Origin: Betaproteobacteria bacterium
Lineage (GTDB): Bacteria > Pseudomonadota > Gammaproteobacteria > Burkholderiales > Rhodocyclaceae
Assembly (NCBI GenBank): GCA_016208415.1
Contig: JACQYB010000061.1
Location: 40,875 to 104,874, forward strand
DNA length: 64,000 nucleotides
Direction: 5' to 3'
The notes below the pieces were generated by a model. That model was given only the letters and a program-made list of their open reading frames with translations, did no database searches and was not told the origin of the DNA. The position numbers were made by a program, and so were the translations under genes. Positions 39,459-49,795 of the stretch are shown here, one piece after another; within the stretch, counting starts at the first letter, position 1; the number at the start of each line of letters is the position of its first letter.

Positions 39459-40595
39459 ATCATCGACACCCACGCAAAAGCGGACTACTACGAGGTGCTG
39501 GGCATCCCCCGCGACGCCGACGCGCGTGCCATCAAGGACGCCTTTCGCCACCTCGCCCTGAAGTACCACCCGGATCGCAACAAGGAGCCCGGGGCGGAGG
39601 AACGTTTCAAAGAGATCGCCGAGGCCTACGCCGTCCTCTCCGATCCGAACAAGCGCGCCGGGTACGACGCCGGCGGCCACGCCGGCATGGGGCATTTCAG
39701 CCCGGAGGACCTGTTCGGCGGCATCGACTTCGAAGACCTGTTCAGTGGCCTGGGCGGTCTCGGCGCCGGCCTGGGCGGCGGACTGTTCGAGCGCTTCTTC
39801 CGCCATCACCGCGCCGGCCCGCCCAGAGGGGAAGATCTCCAGGTCCTGCTGAGCGTGCCCCTGGCCACGGTGGCCCGGGGCGGCGAGGAGACGGTGCGCA
39901 TCGCCCGCCCCACCGCGTGCACCGCCTGCCACGGCACGGGGGCCAGGGCCGGCACCGCTCCGCGCCCCTGCGAGGCCTGCCACGGCAGCGGTCGCCAGGT
40001 GAAGAGCGGGCAGGAGGGCGGCGTCAGGTTTCAGCAGGTGACCACCTGCCCCGCCTGCCAGGGTCGGGGCAGCTTCATCGACCAGCCCTGCCCCGAATGC
40101 CACGGCAGCGGCCGCGTGGAGCGGGAGGAAACCCTCAAGCTGCGCATCCCCGCGGGGATCGAGGATGGCACGGCACTGCGCGTGGCAGGCCACGGCATGC
40201 CCGGGCCGGAAGAGGGAGGCGTCCCCGGCGATCTGCTGGTGGTGGTACACGCCGCGCCCGACCCGCGCTTCCAGCGCGCCGGGGCCGACCTGTGGCGGGT
40301 GGAGGAGCTGCTCCTGACGGACGCGGTGCTGGGCGCGGAGCGCAGCGTCCCCACCCTCGACGGGCCGGTGGCCGTGACCGTCCCCCACGGCACCCAGCCC
40401 GACGCGGTGCTGCGGCTGCGCGGGCGCGGCCTGCCGCGCCCGGGAGACGGCCGCCACGGCGACCTGCTGCTGCGGCTGCGGGTGCGCGTGCCGGAGAAAC
40501 TCACCGCCGAGGAGCGCAGCCTCTACGAGCGCCTGCGGCAACTGGCGGAATCGGGTGAAGGACGGCGCTCGGCCGGCGCCGGCCACGGGCGCTAG
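39459..40595 (+). CDS. type I DnaJ co-chaperone, no canonical start codon
   Basis: About 378 residues. J domain ADYYEVLGIPRDADARAIKD with HPD in YHPDRNKEPGAEERF; short G/F region with DLFGGIDFEDLFSGLGG; four zinc repeats CTACHGTG, CEACHGSG, CPACQGRG, CPECHGSG; then C-terminal substrate domains. In frame there is no ATG, GTG or TTG between the dnaK2 stop and the J domain. ATC 39459 lies 7 nt after GAGGA, where ATG would be expected (I-I-D-T for M-I-D-T). ATG 39433 is in another frame. Confidence 0.88.
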   Translation: MIDTHAKADYYEVLGIPRDADARAIKDAFRHLALKYHPDRNKEPGAEERFKEIAEAYAVLSDPNKRAGYDAGGHAGMGHFSPEDLFGGIDFEDLFSGLGGLGAGLGGGLFERFFRHHRAGPPRGEDLQVLLSVPLATVARGGEETVRIARPTACTACHGTGARAGTAPRPCEACHGSGRQVKSGQEGGVRFQQVTTCPACQGRGSFIDQPCPECHGSGRVEREETLKLRIPAGIEDGTALRVAGHGMPGPEEGGVPGDLLVVVHAAPDPRFQRAGADLWRVEELLLTDAVLGAERSVPTLDGPVAVTVPHGTQPDAVLRLRGRGLPRPGDGRHGDLLLRLRVRVPEKLTAEERSLYERLRQLAESGEGRRSAGAGHGR

Positions 40596-40647
40596 TCGAA
40601 GCGCACCCTTCGCGGGTGCAAAGTCGAAGCGCACCCTTCGCGGGTGC
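40595..40647. repeat. tandem hairpin repeat after dnaJ2
   Basis: Two perfect 25-bp direct copies (40595-40619, 40623-40647) separated by AAA. Each contains the hairpin GCACCC-TTCGC-GGGTGC. The first overlaps the last base of the dnaJ2 stop. May act as a transcript 3' end or stabiliser between dnaJ2 and the ATPase operon. Confidence 0.8.
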
Positions 40648-40698
40648 TCAGGCCGGCCGGAGTGAGCTTTGATGCGGGGAATCCGGGAGGGGGTGCCC

Positions 40699-41091
40699 AT
40701 GTCGAATACCGTCGCGCCGGGGAGCGATCCGGCCATGGAGGCCGCAATCGCCCGCGTGCTCGCCGCCGAGCGTGACGCCCGTGCCGCCATCGAGGACTGC
40801 CAGGCCGAGGCGGCGCAGGTCGTGGCCGCAGCGCGCGTCGCCGCGCTGCGTGTGGCGACGCGCGCCGACGGCCGCACGCGGGCGGAACATGCGGCGTTCC
40901 AGCGCAAGGTGGAAACCGACATTGCCGCGATCGATGCGGAAATCGCGGCACTCGACGCGTCCGCGCCAGAAGCGCAAGCCCTGCCGGACGATGGCGAGGC
41001 GTTCGCGGTCGCGGCGCTCGCCGCCGAACTGACCGCAGGCAAGGTGTCGGCCCCCACGCCTGGCCGCGCCCCGGGACGACATGGCGAGTAA
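40699..41091 (+). CDS. V/A-type ATPase peripheral stalk subunit G/H-like
   Basis: 130 residues from ATG 40699 (GGGAGGGGG upstream). Almost entirely helical with long coiled-coil character (AIARVLAAERDARAAIEDCQ; AFQRKVETDIAAIDAEIAAL). As first gene of the ATPase operon it fits the G/H stalk subunit that pairs with E. Assignment rests on position and helical pattern, since this subunit is poorly conserved. Confidence 0.65.
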   Translation: MSNTVAPGSDPAMEAAIARVLAAERDARAAIEDCQAEAAQVVAAARVAALRVATRADGRTRAEHAAFQRKVETDIAAIDAEIAALDASAPEAQALPDDGEAFAVAALAAELTAGKVSAPTPGRAPGRHGE

Positions 41092-41869
41092 TGCCGGCAG
41101 CCTGGAATACGCCCAGGCGCGACTGCAGGCGCGCTACGGCGCCCGGCCCGACGAGGCGGCGTGGCGCCGGCTGGAAGCGGTGCGGGACGCGCGCGGCGCC
41201 TTCGAAGCGGCGCAGGCTCCGGCATTTCGTCCGTGGGTCGCCGGACTCGATCCAGGCGCGGGCGTGCACGCACTGGAGTCGTCCTTGCGCCAGCGCTGGC
41301 GTGCCCTGATCTCGGAAGTTGCACGCTGGATGCCGGCCGAGTGGCAGCCCGCCATCGACTGGTGCGGCGTGCTGGCCGACCTGCCGGCCATCGATCATCT
41401 CCTGCGCGGGGGCGAAGCCTACCCCTGGATGCGGAAGGACCCGGTGCTGGCGAATGTCGCCCACGGCGACGGCGAACGGCGACGCACCGCACTGGCCGGC
41501 AGCCCGCTGGCGCCGCTGCTGGGCCCCGCGCCGCGCTCGCGCCAGGGTTCGCCTGTACCCCTTCTGCCCGCCTGGCTGGCGGAATTACGCCACCGCATGC
41601 CCCGCCTCGGCGGCGACGACCGGCGTCTGATCGACGCCTGCCTGCACGCCGTCGACCCGCACCGCGACGCCTTCGCGCGGGCCGCCCCCGACGAAGCCCG
41701 GAGCCTGCGCCAGGCCCTGCGCGCCCGGCTGGACGCCCTGTTCCGCCGCGCCGCGCTGAGCCCCGCCGCCGCATTCGTCTTCCTGCTTGGCGCCGCCCTG
41801 GACGTGGAGCGGCTGCGCGGCGAGTTGTCGCTGCGGTGCGCCTTTCCGCCGCCGCGGAGCCCATCATGA
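41081..41869 (+). CDS. V/A-type ATPase subunit C-like (central stalk)
   Basis: 262 residues. Helix-rich with LEYAQARLQARYGARPDEAA near the start. It lies where subunit C (the socket joining the central shaft to the ring) is found in bacterial A/V operons, between the stalk subunit and subunit I. Similarity is weak by eye and an alternative accessory role cannot be excluded. Overlaps both neighbours (11 bp and 4 bp). Confidence 0.6.
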   Translation: MASNAGSLEYAQARLQARYGARPDEAAWRRLEAVRDARGAFEAAQAPAFRPWVAGLDPGAGVHALESSLRQRWRALISEVARWMPAEWQPAIDWCGVLADLPAIDHLLRGGEAYPWMRKDPVLANVAHGDGERRRTALAGSPLAPLLGPAPRSRQGSPVPLLPAWLAELRHRMPRLGGDDRRLIDACLHAVDPHRDAFARAAPDEARSLRQALRARLDALFRRAALSPAAAFVFLLGAALDVERLRGELSLRCAFPPPRSPS

Positions 41870-43704
41870 TGCGGCCGCAGCCGGCGCGCTGGTTCGAGGT
41901 GCTCACGGCGCGCGACGACGTCGCCGCGCTGCTCGCGGCCCTTGGCGACACCGGCGCGGTCGAACTCGAAACCCGCGGCGCCCGCTCGCTGCCGCAATGC
42001 CTTGCCGTAATCGCCCCGAAGCTCGGCCGCTTCCAGGAACTCGCTGCCCGCTACCGGGCCTACTGGCCGCAACGCGATCTGGAACCGTCGCCCGTGCCGG
42101 AATCCCCGGCGCTCGTGCTGGATCGGGCGATCGCCAGGCTGTCCGCATGGGCGGCCGACGCCGAACCGCTCATACTCGACCTGCAACGCGGCGAGGCTGA
42201 AGAGGCGGAACTCCGGTTGTGGCGCGACCTGCTGCCGCAACTCGGCCCCGCCCGGTTCGACCCCGGCCAACTCGCCGAAGCCGGGCCGCTGCTGGACGCC
42301 CGGCTGTTCGTCTTTGCGCCCCGGTTCGTGCCTTCCGGACCGCTTCCCTTCGCCGGCGAAACGCTCGCCCTGCGGGCCATGATCGGAGAGTCCCTGCACC
42401 TGCTGGTGGTGGCGCCGGCGCCGGCGATGGCAACACTGGTCCGCGAGGCGGCCGCGCTCAGGGCGCGGGAACATCGCGTGCCGCCGTGGCTGAAGGGGAC
42501 GGCCGACGAAACCGCCGCCTTCATCGAGCGCCGCCTGGCGGAACTGCGGCAGGAGAGCCTGAAGTCGAACGCCGCGCTGGAATCGCTGCATCGGCAGCAC
42601 GGCCTGCACCAGATGCTGGGCGACGTCGGGCGCATCGAGTGGGTGCTGCACAACGTCCGCGCCCTGGAGACCGACGAGTGGCTGGCGCACGTCACCGGCT
42701 GGACCAGCGACGCGGACGGTGCCCGCCTTTCCCGGGCGCTGGACGCCTCCGGTGCCCGCGCCCTGCTCCACTTCCCGCCGCCGCCCGCGGACCGGGAGCC
42801 GCCGCTCGTCCTGCGCAACCCCGCCTGGGTCAGGCCGTTCGAGATCTTCGCCCGCGCGCTGGGCATGCCGGCGCGGCACGAGGCCGATCCGAGCCGGCTG
42901 CTGGCGGTGAGCGTGCCGCTCATGTTCGGCTACATGTTCGGCGACCTCGGCCAGGGGCTGGTACTGGCGGCGACGGCCTTTGCCCTGCGGCGGCGCTGGC
43001 CGCTGGCGCGGCTGTTCATCGCCGGCGGGCTGTCGGCGGCGCTGTTCGGGCTGCTGTTCGGCGGATTCTTCGCGCGGCATGACCTGCTGCCGGCGCTGTG
43101 GCTGCATCCGCTCGACGAGCCGCTGACGATCCTGATCGTGCCGCTGGCGGCCGGAGCGCTGCTGCTGCTGGCCGGACTCGCCTTCGGCGGGCTGGGCGCG
43201 GCCTGGCGCGGCGAGGCGCGCCACTGGTGGCTGGCGGAAGCCGGCCTTGTCGGCGTCTATGTCGGGCTGCTGGCGGGTTTCCTGCATCCGCTTGGCTGGT
43301 GGCTGGCGGCGGCGGGCGCAGTGGGTGCCGTGGCGGGACCGGCCTGGCTCGAGCGCCGCGCCGGGGCGGCGGCCGCGGCCTTGGGCACGCTCATCGAGCA
43401 CATCCAGCAACTGCTCATCAACACGCTTTCGTTCGCCCGCGTCGGCGCCTTCGCGCTGGCCCACGCCGGGCTGTCGGCCGCCATCGTCGCGCTCTCCCAG
43501 GCCGCCGACGGCGGCACCGCGCAATGGCTGCTGCTGGTGCTGGGCAACGCGCTGGTGATCGTGCTCGAGACGCTGGTGGTGTCGATCCAGACCACGCGCC
43601 TCGTCCTGTTCGAATTCTTCACCCGCTTTCTCACGGCCGGCGGGCGCCCGTTCCGCCCGCTGCCGCCGCCTCCGCATTCACCGTTGCTGCCTCGGGAGAC
43701 CTGA
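41866..43704 (+). CDS. V/A-type ATPase subunit I (a-subunit homologue)
   Basis: 612 residues. A soluble N-terminal half (about 1-340) includes coiled-coil segments. The C-terminal membrane half has about seven helices, with VPLMFGYMFGDLGQGLVLAA (the YxMFGDxGxG motif) near residue 350. HIQQLLINTLSFARVGAFAL and ETLVVSIQTTRLVLFEFF follow near the end, including the conserved Arg facing the rotor. Forms the ion half-channels. Confidence 0.9.
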   Translation: MMRPQPARWFEVLTARDDVAALLAALGDTGAVELETRGARSLPQCLAVIAPKLGRFQELAARYRAYWPQRDLEPSPVPESPALVLDRAIARLSAWAADAEPLILDLQRGEAEEAELRLWRDLLPQLGPARFDPGQLAEAGPLLDARLFVFAPRFVPSGPLPFAGETLALRAMIGESLHLLVVAPAPAMATLVREAAALRAREHRVPPWLKGTADETAAFIERRLAELRQESLKSNAALESLHRQHGLHQMLGDVGRIEWVLHNVRALETDEWLAHVTGWTSDADGARLSRALDASGARALLHFPPPPADREPPLVLRNPAWVRPFEIFARALGMPARHEADPSRLLAVSVPLMFGYMFGDLGQGLVLAATAFALRRRWPLARLFIAGGLSAALFGLLFGGFFARHDLLPALWLHPLDEPLTILIVPLAAGALLLLAGLAFGGLGAAWRGEARHWWLAEAGLVGVYVGLLAGFLHPLGWWLAAAGAVGAVAGPAWLERRAGAAAAALGTLIEHIQQLLINTLSFARVGAFALAHAGLSAAIVALSQAADGGTAQWLLLVLGNALVIVLETLVVSIQTTRLVLFEFFTRFLTAGGRPFRPLPPPPHSPLLPRET

Positions 43705-43706
43705 AC

Positions 43707-44066
43707 ATGCCATCCACAACGACGCAACCGCGTTTCGTCGCCGCCCTGGTCCTGGTTGCAGCGGTACTGGGCGTAGCGGCCACCGTGCTGCTTGCTTTCG
43801 CGCCACCGGTCTCGGCTGCGCCAGTGGCGGGCGCCGCAGTCGATGAAGGCGTGCGGCAATGGGGCCTGCTGAGCGCGGCGCTCGCCACCGCCGCCTCGTC
43901 CGTCGGCGCCGGGATTGCCGTGGCGCGCGTCGGCGCCGCTGCCATCGGCGCGCTGGCCGAAAAGCCGGAACTGTTCGGGCGCCTGCTGATCTTTGTCGGC
44001 CTGGCGGAGGGCATCGCCATCTACGGGCTGATCGTGTCGATCCTGATCCTCGAGCGGCTGGGCTGA
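43707..44066 (+). CDS. V/A-type ATPase subunit K (c-ring proteolipid)
   Basis: 119 residues. An N-terminal hydrophobic leader (about 10-30) is followed by one two-helix hairpin (ATAASSVGAGIAVARVGAAA; FGRLLIFVGLAEGIAIYGLI) with the ion-binding Glu in GLAEG. Sodium-type helpers (Gln in helix 1, Ser/Thr after Glu) are not seen, so protons are the likelier ion; this is inference. It has a single hairpin, not a duplicated proteolipid. Confidence 0.88.
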   Translation: MPSTTTQPRFVAALVLVAAVLGVAATVLLAFAPPVSAAPVAGAAVDEGVRQWGLLSAALATAASSVGAGIAVARVGAAAIGALAEKPELFGRLLIFVGLAEGIAIYGLIVSILILERLG

Positions 44067-44075
44067 GGGCGCGCC

Positions 44076-44366
44076 ATGCGGCCCCCCATCTATCTCGGAG
44101 ACGTAGTGAGCGGCGCGGGTTACCGACTGGCCGGAGCCCGGACACAGGTGCCGCAACCGGGGCGGGAGGCCGATGCCCTGGAGCGGGCGAGGCAGGACGC
44201 GCCGCTGGTACTGGTGAGCGCGGCGGTTGCGGCACGCATCCCGGAGAACGCGCTGAACGACGCCGTGGCGGCGCGCGAATCCCTGGTGCTGGTGCTGGCG
44301 GACCTGATCGGCGGCACAGCGGCACCCGACCTGGCGTCGCGCCTGCGGCAGGAGCTTGGGATATGA
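44076..44366 (+). CDS. V/A-type ATPase subunit F
   Basis: 96 residues: PIYLGDVVSGAGYRLAGART at the N-terminus resembles the Rossmann-like head of subunit F (IGDxxTxxGFRLAG). The end has DLIGGTAAPDLASRLRQELG. Part of the central rotor shaft with subunit D. Confidence 0.75.
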   Translation: MRPPIYLGDVVSGAGYRLAGARTQVPQPGREADALERARQDAPLVLVSAAVAARIPENALNDAVAARESLVLVLADLIGGTAAPDLASRLRQELGI

Positions 44367-44390
44367 ACCGTCCCAAGGCGGCATGAGCGC

Positions 44391-44990
44391 ATGAACCCCG
44401 AACACAAAGCCCAGGCGCTGCTCGATCTGATCGCCGCCGATCGCGCCCGGCAATGCGACGCCATGCTGGACGATGCCCGCCGGCGTGCCGCTGCGCTTCT
44501 CGCCGAAGCCCACGCCGCTGCCCGCAAACGCCTGCGCGAAGTGTTCGCCAGCGAACGCGCCCATGCCGACGAGCGCCTCGCCGCCGCCCGCGCCCGGCTG
44601 CAGACCGCCCGGCGCATGCATGAGCAGAAACGCGCGGCCCTGCTGCTGACGCGGGCGTGGCGCTTGCTGCCGGAGGAACTGCTGCGTCGCTGGGGCGAAG
44701 ACACTGCGCGTGCCGCCTGGGTTCGGCATGTGGTCGCGACCGGCCGGGCCGTGCTGCCGCCGGAAGACTGGCGCATCGAGCACGCATCGCAGTGGCCGAG
44801 CGGCGAGCAGGAGTCGCTGGCGCGCGAACTCGGTTTTCGGCCCGAGTTTGTCCCCGACTCCGCCATCCGCGCCGGCCTGCGCATCCGCGCCCGCGGCAAT
44901 GTGCTGGATGGCACCCTCGACGGCCTCCTCGCCGACCGCGCCGAGATCGGCGCGCAGTTGCTCAACCGTCTCGGCGGAGGCGCGCCATGA
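44391..44990 (+). CDS. V/A-type ATPase subunit E (peripheral stalk)
   Basis: 199 residues. Long N-terminal helix (AQALLDLIAADRARQCDAML; RRRAAALLAEAHAAARKRL) and a globular C-terminal part that ends GNVLDGTLDGLLADRAEIGA, the usual subunit E end. Pairs with the G/H-like protein. Overlaps subunit A start by 4 bp. Confidence 0.8.
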   Translation: MNPEHKAQALLDLIAADRARQCDAMLDDARRRAAALLAEAHAAARKRLREVFASERAHADERLAAARARLQTARRMHEQKRAALLLTRAWRLLPEELLRRWGEDTARAAWVRHVVATGRAVLPPEDWRIEHASQWPSGEQESLARELGFRPEFVPDSAIRAGLRIRARGNVLDGTLDGLLADRAEIGAQLLNRLGGGAP

Positions 44991-46808
44991 GCCACGCGCG
45001 CGTCCGCTGGATCAGCGGCCCGGTGCTGCGCGCCGCGGCGCAGGGGCCGTTCTCCCTGCGCGAGGCGGTGCACGTCGGGCCGCAAGCCCTGCTGGGCGAG
45101 GTGGTGCGGCTAGCGGGCGACGAGATCACGGTGCAGGTGTATGAGGACACGACCGGGCTGGGACCGGGCACCGAAGTGCGGGGCACCGGCCAGCCCCTGG
45201 CGATCCGTCTGGGGCCAGGCCTGCTGGGCAACATCTTCGACGGCCTGCTGCGGCCGCTCACCGCCTCCGGCTCGGTGTACGTCCAGCCCGGCGCGAGGAC
45301 CGCGGCCCGAACCGAATACGGATTCACCCCGCTCGTCGTTCTCGGCCAGACCCTTGAACCGGGAACGGTTTTCGGCGAAGCGACCACAGACTCCGGCCGC
45401 AAGCTGCGCTGCCTGCTGCCGCCCGACGCCGACGGCGAGGTCATCCGCATTTCCGCGCCCGGTCGCTACGCCGACGACGCGCCAGTCCTCGAACTGCGCC
45501 TGCCAGTGGGAGAGCCTCGCCCCATCGCCATGAGTCACGTCTGGCCCGTTCGCGTGCCGCGACCGGTGCGGCGGCGGCTGGCGGCCACCAGGCCGCTGGT
45601 CACCGGCCAGCGCATCCTCGATTCCCTGTTCCCGTTGGCCCAGGGCGGCAAGGCGGCGATTCCCGGCGGCTTCGGCACCGGCAAGACGGTACTGCTGGAA
45701 ACCCTGGCCAAGGGCTGCGACGCCGACGTCATCGTCTATCTCGGCTGCGGCGAGCGCGGCAACGAAATGGCCGGCGTACTCGACGAATTCCCGCGCCTGA
45801 CCGACCCGCGCAGTGCCCGCCCGCTCATGGAACGCACGGTAGTGATCGCCAACACCTCGAACATGCCCGTGGCGGCGCGGGAGGCGAGCATCTACAGCGC
45901 CATCACGGTGGCCGAGTATTTCCGCGACCAGGGACTGCACGTGGCGCTCATGGCGGATTCCACCAGCCGCTGGGCGGAGGCGCTGCGGGAAGTGTCCGGC
46001 CGCTTCGGCGAGTTGCCCGGCGAGGGCGGCTATCCAGCTTACCTGTCGAGCCGGCTGGCGGAGTTCTACGAACGCGCGGCGGTGGTCGAAACGCTGGGCG
46101 GCGAGACCGGCTCGGTGACGGTGATGGGCGCCATCAGCCCGCCTTCCGGCGATTTCTCCGAGCCGGTCACCAGCCACACCAAGCGCTACGTGCGCGCCTT
46201 CTGGGCGCTGGACGTGAAGCGCGCCCAGGCCCGCTTCTATCCGGCCATCCATCCGCTGCAATCCTACGCCGAGGACGCTGGCGCCCTGGCGGCCTGGTGG
46301 CGGCAGCAGGGCAACAGCCGCTGGCCCGAGCTGCGGCGGCAGTTCCTCACCCTGCTCGACGATCAGGCGCGGCTGGAGCGCATGGCGCGCATCATCGGCA
46401 AGGACGCCCTGCCCGTGCGCCAGCAGCTCACGCTGTTCTGCGCCGAGTTGGTGAACGAAGCCTTCCTGCGCCAGTCGGCACTCTCGACCATAGACCACCG
46501 TGCCGGGCCGGAACGCCAGGCGGCGATGATGCGCACCGTCGGCCGCTTCATCGAACTGGCGGAACAGGCGGTGGCGGCCGGCACCCATCCCGAACGGATG
46601 TCCGAACTCCCCTGCCTGCGCGCCGTGCAGCGCATGGGCGAGGACATCGACGAGGAGAACCTGCCCCGTTTTGCCGAACTGAGCGCGCGAATGGAGCACG
46701 AGTTTGGTCAACTGAGCAGCCAGTTGAGCGACCCACCGAGCAGCCAGCCGGATGCCGATCCGGGCGGACAAGCCGGTGCGGCGCCGACGCACCCCACGGA
46801 GACCCCGC

Positions 46809-46831
<23 letters not shown>
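44987..46831 (+). CDS. V/A-type ATPase catalytic subunit A
   Basis: 614 residues. WISGPVLRA start; the non-homologous insert typical of A subunits (FGEATTDSGRKLRCLLPPDA) is present. P-loop GGFGTGKT near residue 228, catalytic E in YLGCGERGNEM near 256, and ADSTSRWAEALREVS. The last ~40 residues form a Ser/Pro/Gln-rich tail with a short repeat (QLSSQLSDPPSSQ), unusual for the family. Overlaps subunit B by 23 bp. Confidence 0.95.
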
Positions 46832-48223
<1,392 letters not shown>

Positions 48224-48227
<4 letters not shown>

Positions 48228-48829
48228 GTGACATCAGCCCCACCCACAGCGCCGTGATCGAACTCCGGGACGAGCGCCGGGCGATGCACGAGGGCTACGT
48301 CTTCCTCGACGAGAAATCGCTGCTGCTGGCCGGTGAGATGGTGCAACAACTGCGCCGTTACGAAGCGCTGCTGGCGGAGTTCGAGCGCGCCCAGCAACAG
48401 GCGCTGGCGGCGCTCAAGGCAGCGGTCGGGCGGCATGGATTGCAGGGCTTGCAGGTCTATCCGGCGGCTTCGCTGGAGGCAGTGGAAGCACGGGAGGAAA
48501 GCCGATCGGTGATGGGCGTGTGGCTGCGGGAGGTGGAGCTGCGGGGCGAAACGACCCCGCAGGCGCCGGCCGTCCATCCCTCGCCGGAAGCCGAAGAATG
48601 CCGTCGCCGCTTCGTCGAACTACAGCGCCTGGCCGCACCGCTGGCGTCGCTCGCCGGCAACCTGGAGCGGCTGATGCGCGAGTACCGCCGCACCTCACGC
48701 CGCGCCCGCGCGCTGCACGACGTGCTGCTGCCGGAACTCGACCAGGACGTACGCGACGTCGAAACGCGGCTGGAGGAGCTGGAGCAGGAGGAGGCGGGGT
48801 GGATTCGAGCGGGGGGAGTGCGGCGGTAG
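48224..48829 (+). CDS. V/A-type ATPase subunit D
   Basis: 201 residues with long antiparallel helices; N-terminal PTHSAVIELRDERRAMHEGY (family usually PTRxxLLxLKxRLxxAxxGh) and LLLAGEMVQQL, and C-terminal EYRRTSRRARALHDVLLPEL. Central shaft driving rotation. Last gene of the operon. Confidence 0.88.
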
Positions 48830-48859
48830 GGGTCACGAATCGAGGCGCGCTCTCATCTC

Positions 48860-48945
48860 TCGATCCTCCAAGACTTTGCTTCCTGAAGCCGGCTGAGGTC
48901 GTCGCGATCTTGCGAAAGCTCGGACCACCGCAATCAGCACGTCGG
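48860..48945 (+). pseudogene. possible hicA toxin N-terminal remnant
   Basis: A short plus-strand stretch reads LCFLKPAEVVAILRKLG, resembling the first helix of HicA toxins (LKPxEVxxxLxKLGF), then loses similarity. No hicB follows. The rest of 48830-49005 holds no gene; the minus strand has an open stretch (TRGQPAQLAAFIERHVAP) that I cannot assign. Confidence 0.3.
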
Positions 48946-49005
48946 CGCAGGGCGCCACATGCCGCTCGATGAATGCGGCCAACTGCGCGGGCTGGCCGCG
49001 CGTGA

Positions 49006-49263
49006 TCAGTGCCTGCGCCGTTGGGAAGTGACCGGCCCGCGGCCTTCGATGTGTCGGAAGGTGATGCGTCCCTTGCTCAGGTCGTAAGGAGAAAGTTCCA
49101 GCGAAACCTTGTCCCCGGCGAGGATGCGGATATGATGTTTGCGCATCTTGCCTGCGCTGTACGCCACGAGATTGTGGCCATTGTCGAGCGTGACGCGGAA
49201 GCGCGAGTCAGGCAGCACCTCGACCACCACGCCATTCATTTCGAGGAGTTCCTCTTTGGCCAT
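49006..49263 (-). CDS. infA: translation initiation factor IF-1
   Basis: 85 residues from [21 protein letters not shown]1/OB fold with [20 protein letters not shown] and [18 protein letters not shown]. Slightly longer C-terminal tail than E. coli (72 residues), as in the betaproteobacterial second IF-1 type. Paired with a cold-shock gene, which fits cold-adaptation of initiation. Confidence 0.93.
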   Translation of the reverse strand: MAKEELLEMNGVVVEVLPDSRFRVTLDNGHNLVAYSAGKMRKHHIRILAGDKVSLELSPYDLSKGRITFRHIEGRGPVTSQRRRH

Positions 49264-49290
49264 GACCATGTCTCCTGGGGAAAAGCGGAA

Positions 49291-49316
49291 AGAAAAAGCC
49301 CGGCGGATGCCGGGCT
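49291..49316 (-). terminator. rho-independent terminator of cold-shock gene
   Basis: 8-bp stem AGCCCGGC / GCCGGGCT with loop GGAT; the minus transcript continues UUUUUCUUU. Lies between the cold-shock gene and infA. Confidence 0.88.
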
Positions 49317-49407
49317 AATCCGGTAGGGACGACACCTGCGCGATGTGCAGGCATACGATCCCGGCAGGATTTGCGGCATGGCTGGGACGCCATGCCCGCC
49401 TGAATGC

Positions 49408-49614
49408 TTAGTCAGCCGCGCGAATGTTGGACGCCTGCTGACCCTTGGGGCCGGCGGTCACGTCGAAAGTGACCCGCTGGCCTTCCTTGAGGGTCTTGAA
49501 ACCCTGGCCCTGGATCGCGGAGAAATGAGCGAAGAGATCCTCGCCGCCATTCTCGGGGGTGATGAAGCCGAAGCCCTTGGAATCGTTGAACCACTTCACA
49601 GTACCTGTTGCCAT
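49408..49614 (-). CDS. cold-shock protein (CspA family)
   Basis: 68 residues starting [20 protein letters not shown], with RNP1 KGFGFI and RNP2 DLFAHF. Nucleic-acid chaperone. Start ATG 49614 gives the canonical length. Preceded by a long untranslated leader. Confidence 0.97.
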   Translation of the reverse strand: MATGTVKWFNDSKGFGFITPENGGEDLFAHFSAIQGQGFKTLKEGQRVTFDVTAGPKGQQASNIRAAD

Positions 49615-49792
49615 GTCTTGAACATCCTGAAAATAAACAATAAAGGGGCTAGCCCCCATGGGGAGCGAAGATCAAGACGGCGGGGTGATGAAGGGAGGAA
49701 TACCGCAGGACTGCGGGTACTGAACCAGACAACAACAGCATTACTTGAAAATCGCTGGCGGGCACTATGCACTGAATCGTGCGCGTTTGCAA
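49615..49792 (-). promoter_or_regulatory. cold-shock gene promoter and long 5' leader
   Basis: Minus-strand TTGCAA (49792-49787), 17-bp spacer, CATAGT (49769-49764). This gives a leader of about 145 nt, like cspA leaders that act as RNA thermosensors. A GGGGC-TA-GCCCC hairpin followed by a U-rich run lies about 25-45 nt before the start codon. Confidence 0.5.
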
Positions 49793-49795
49793 GCG

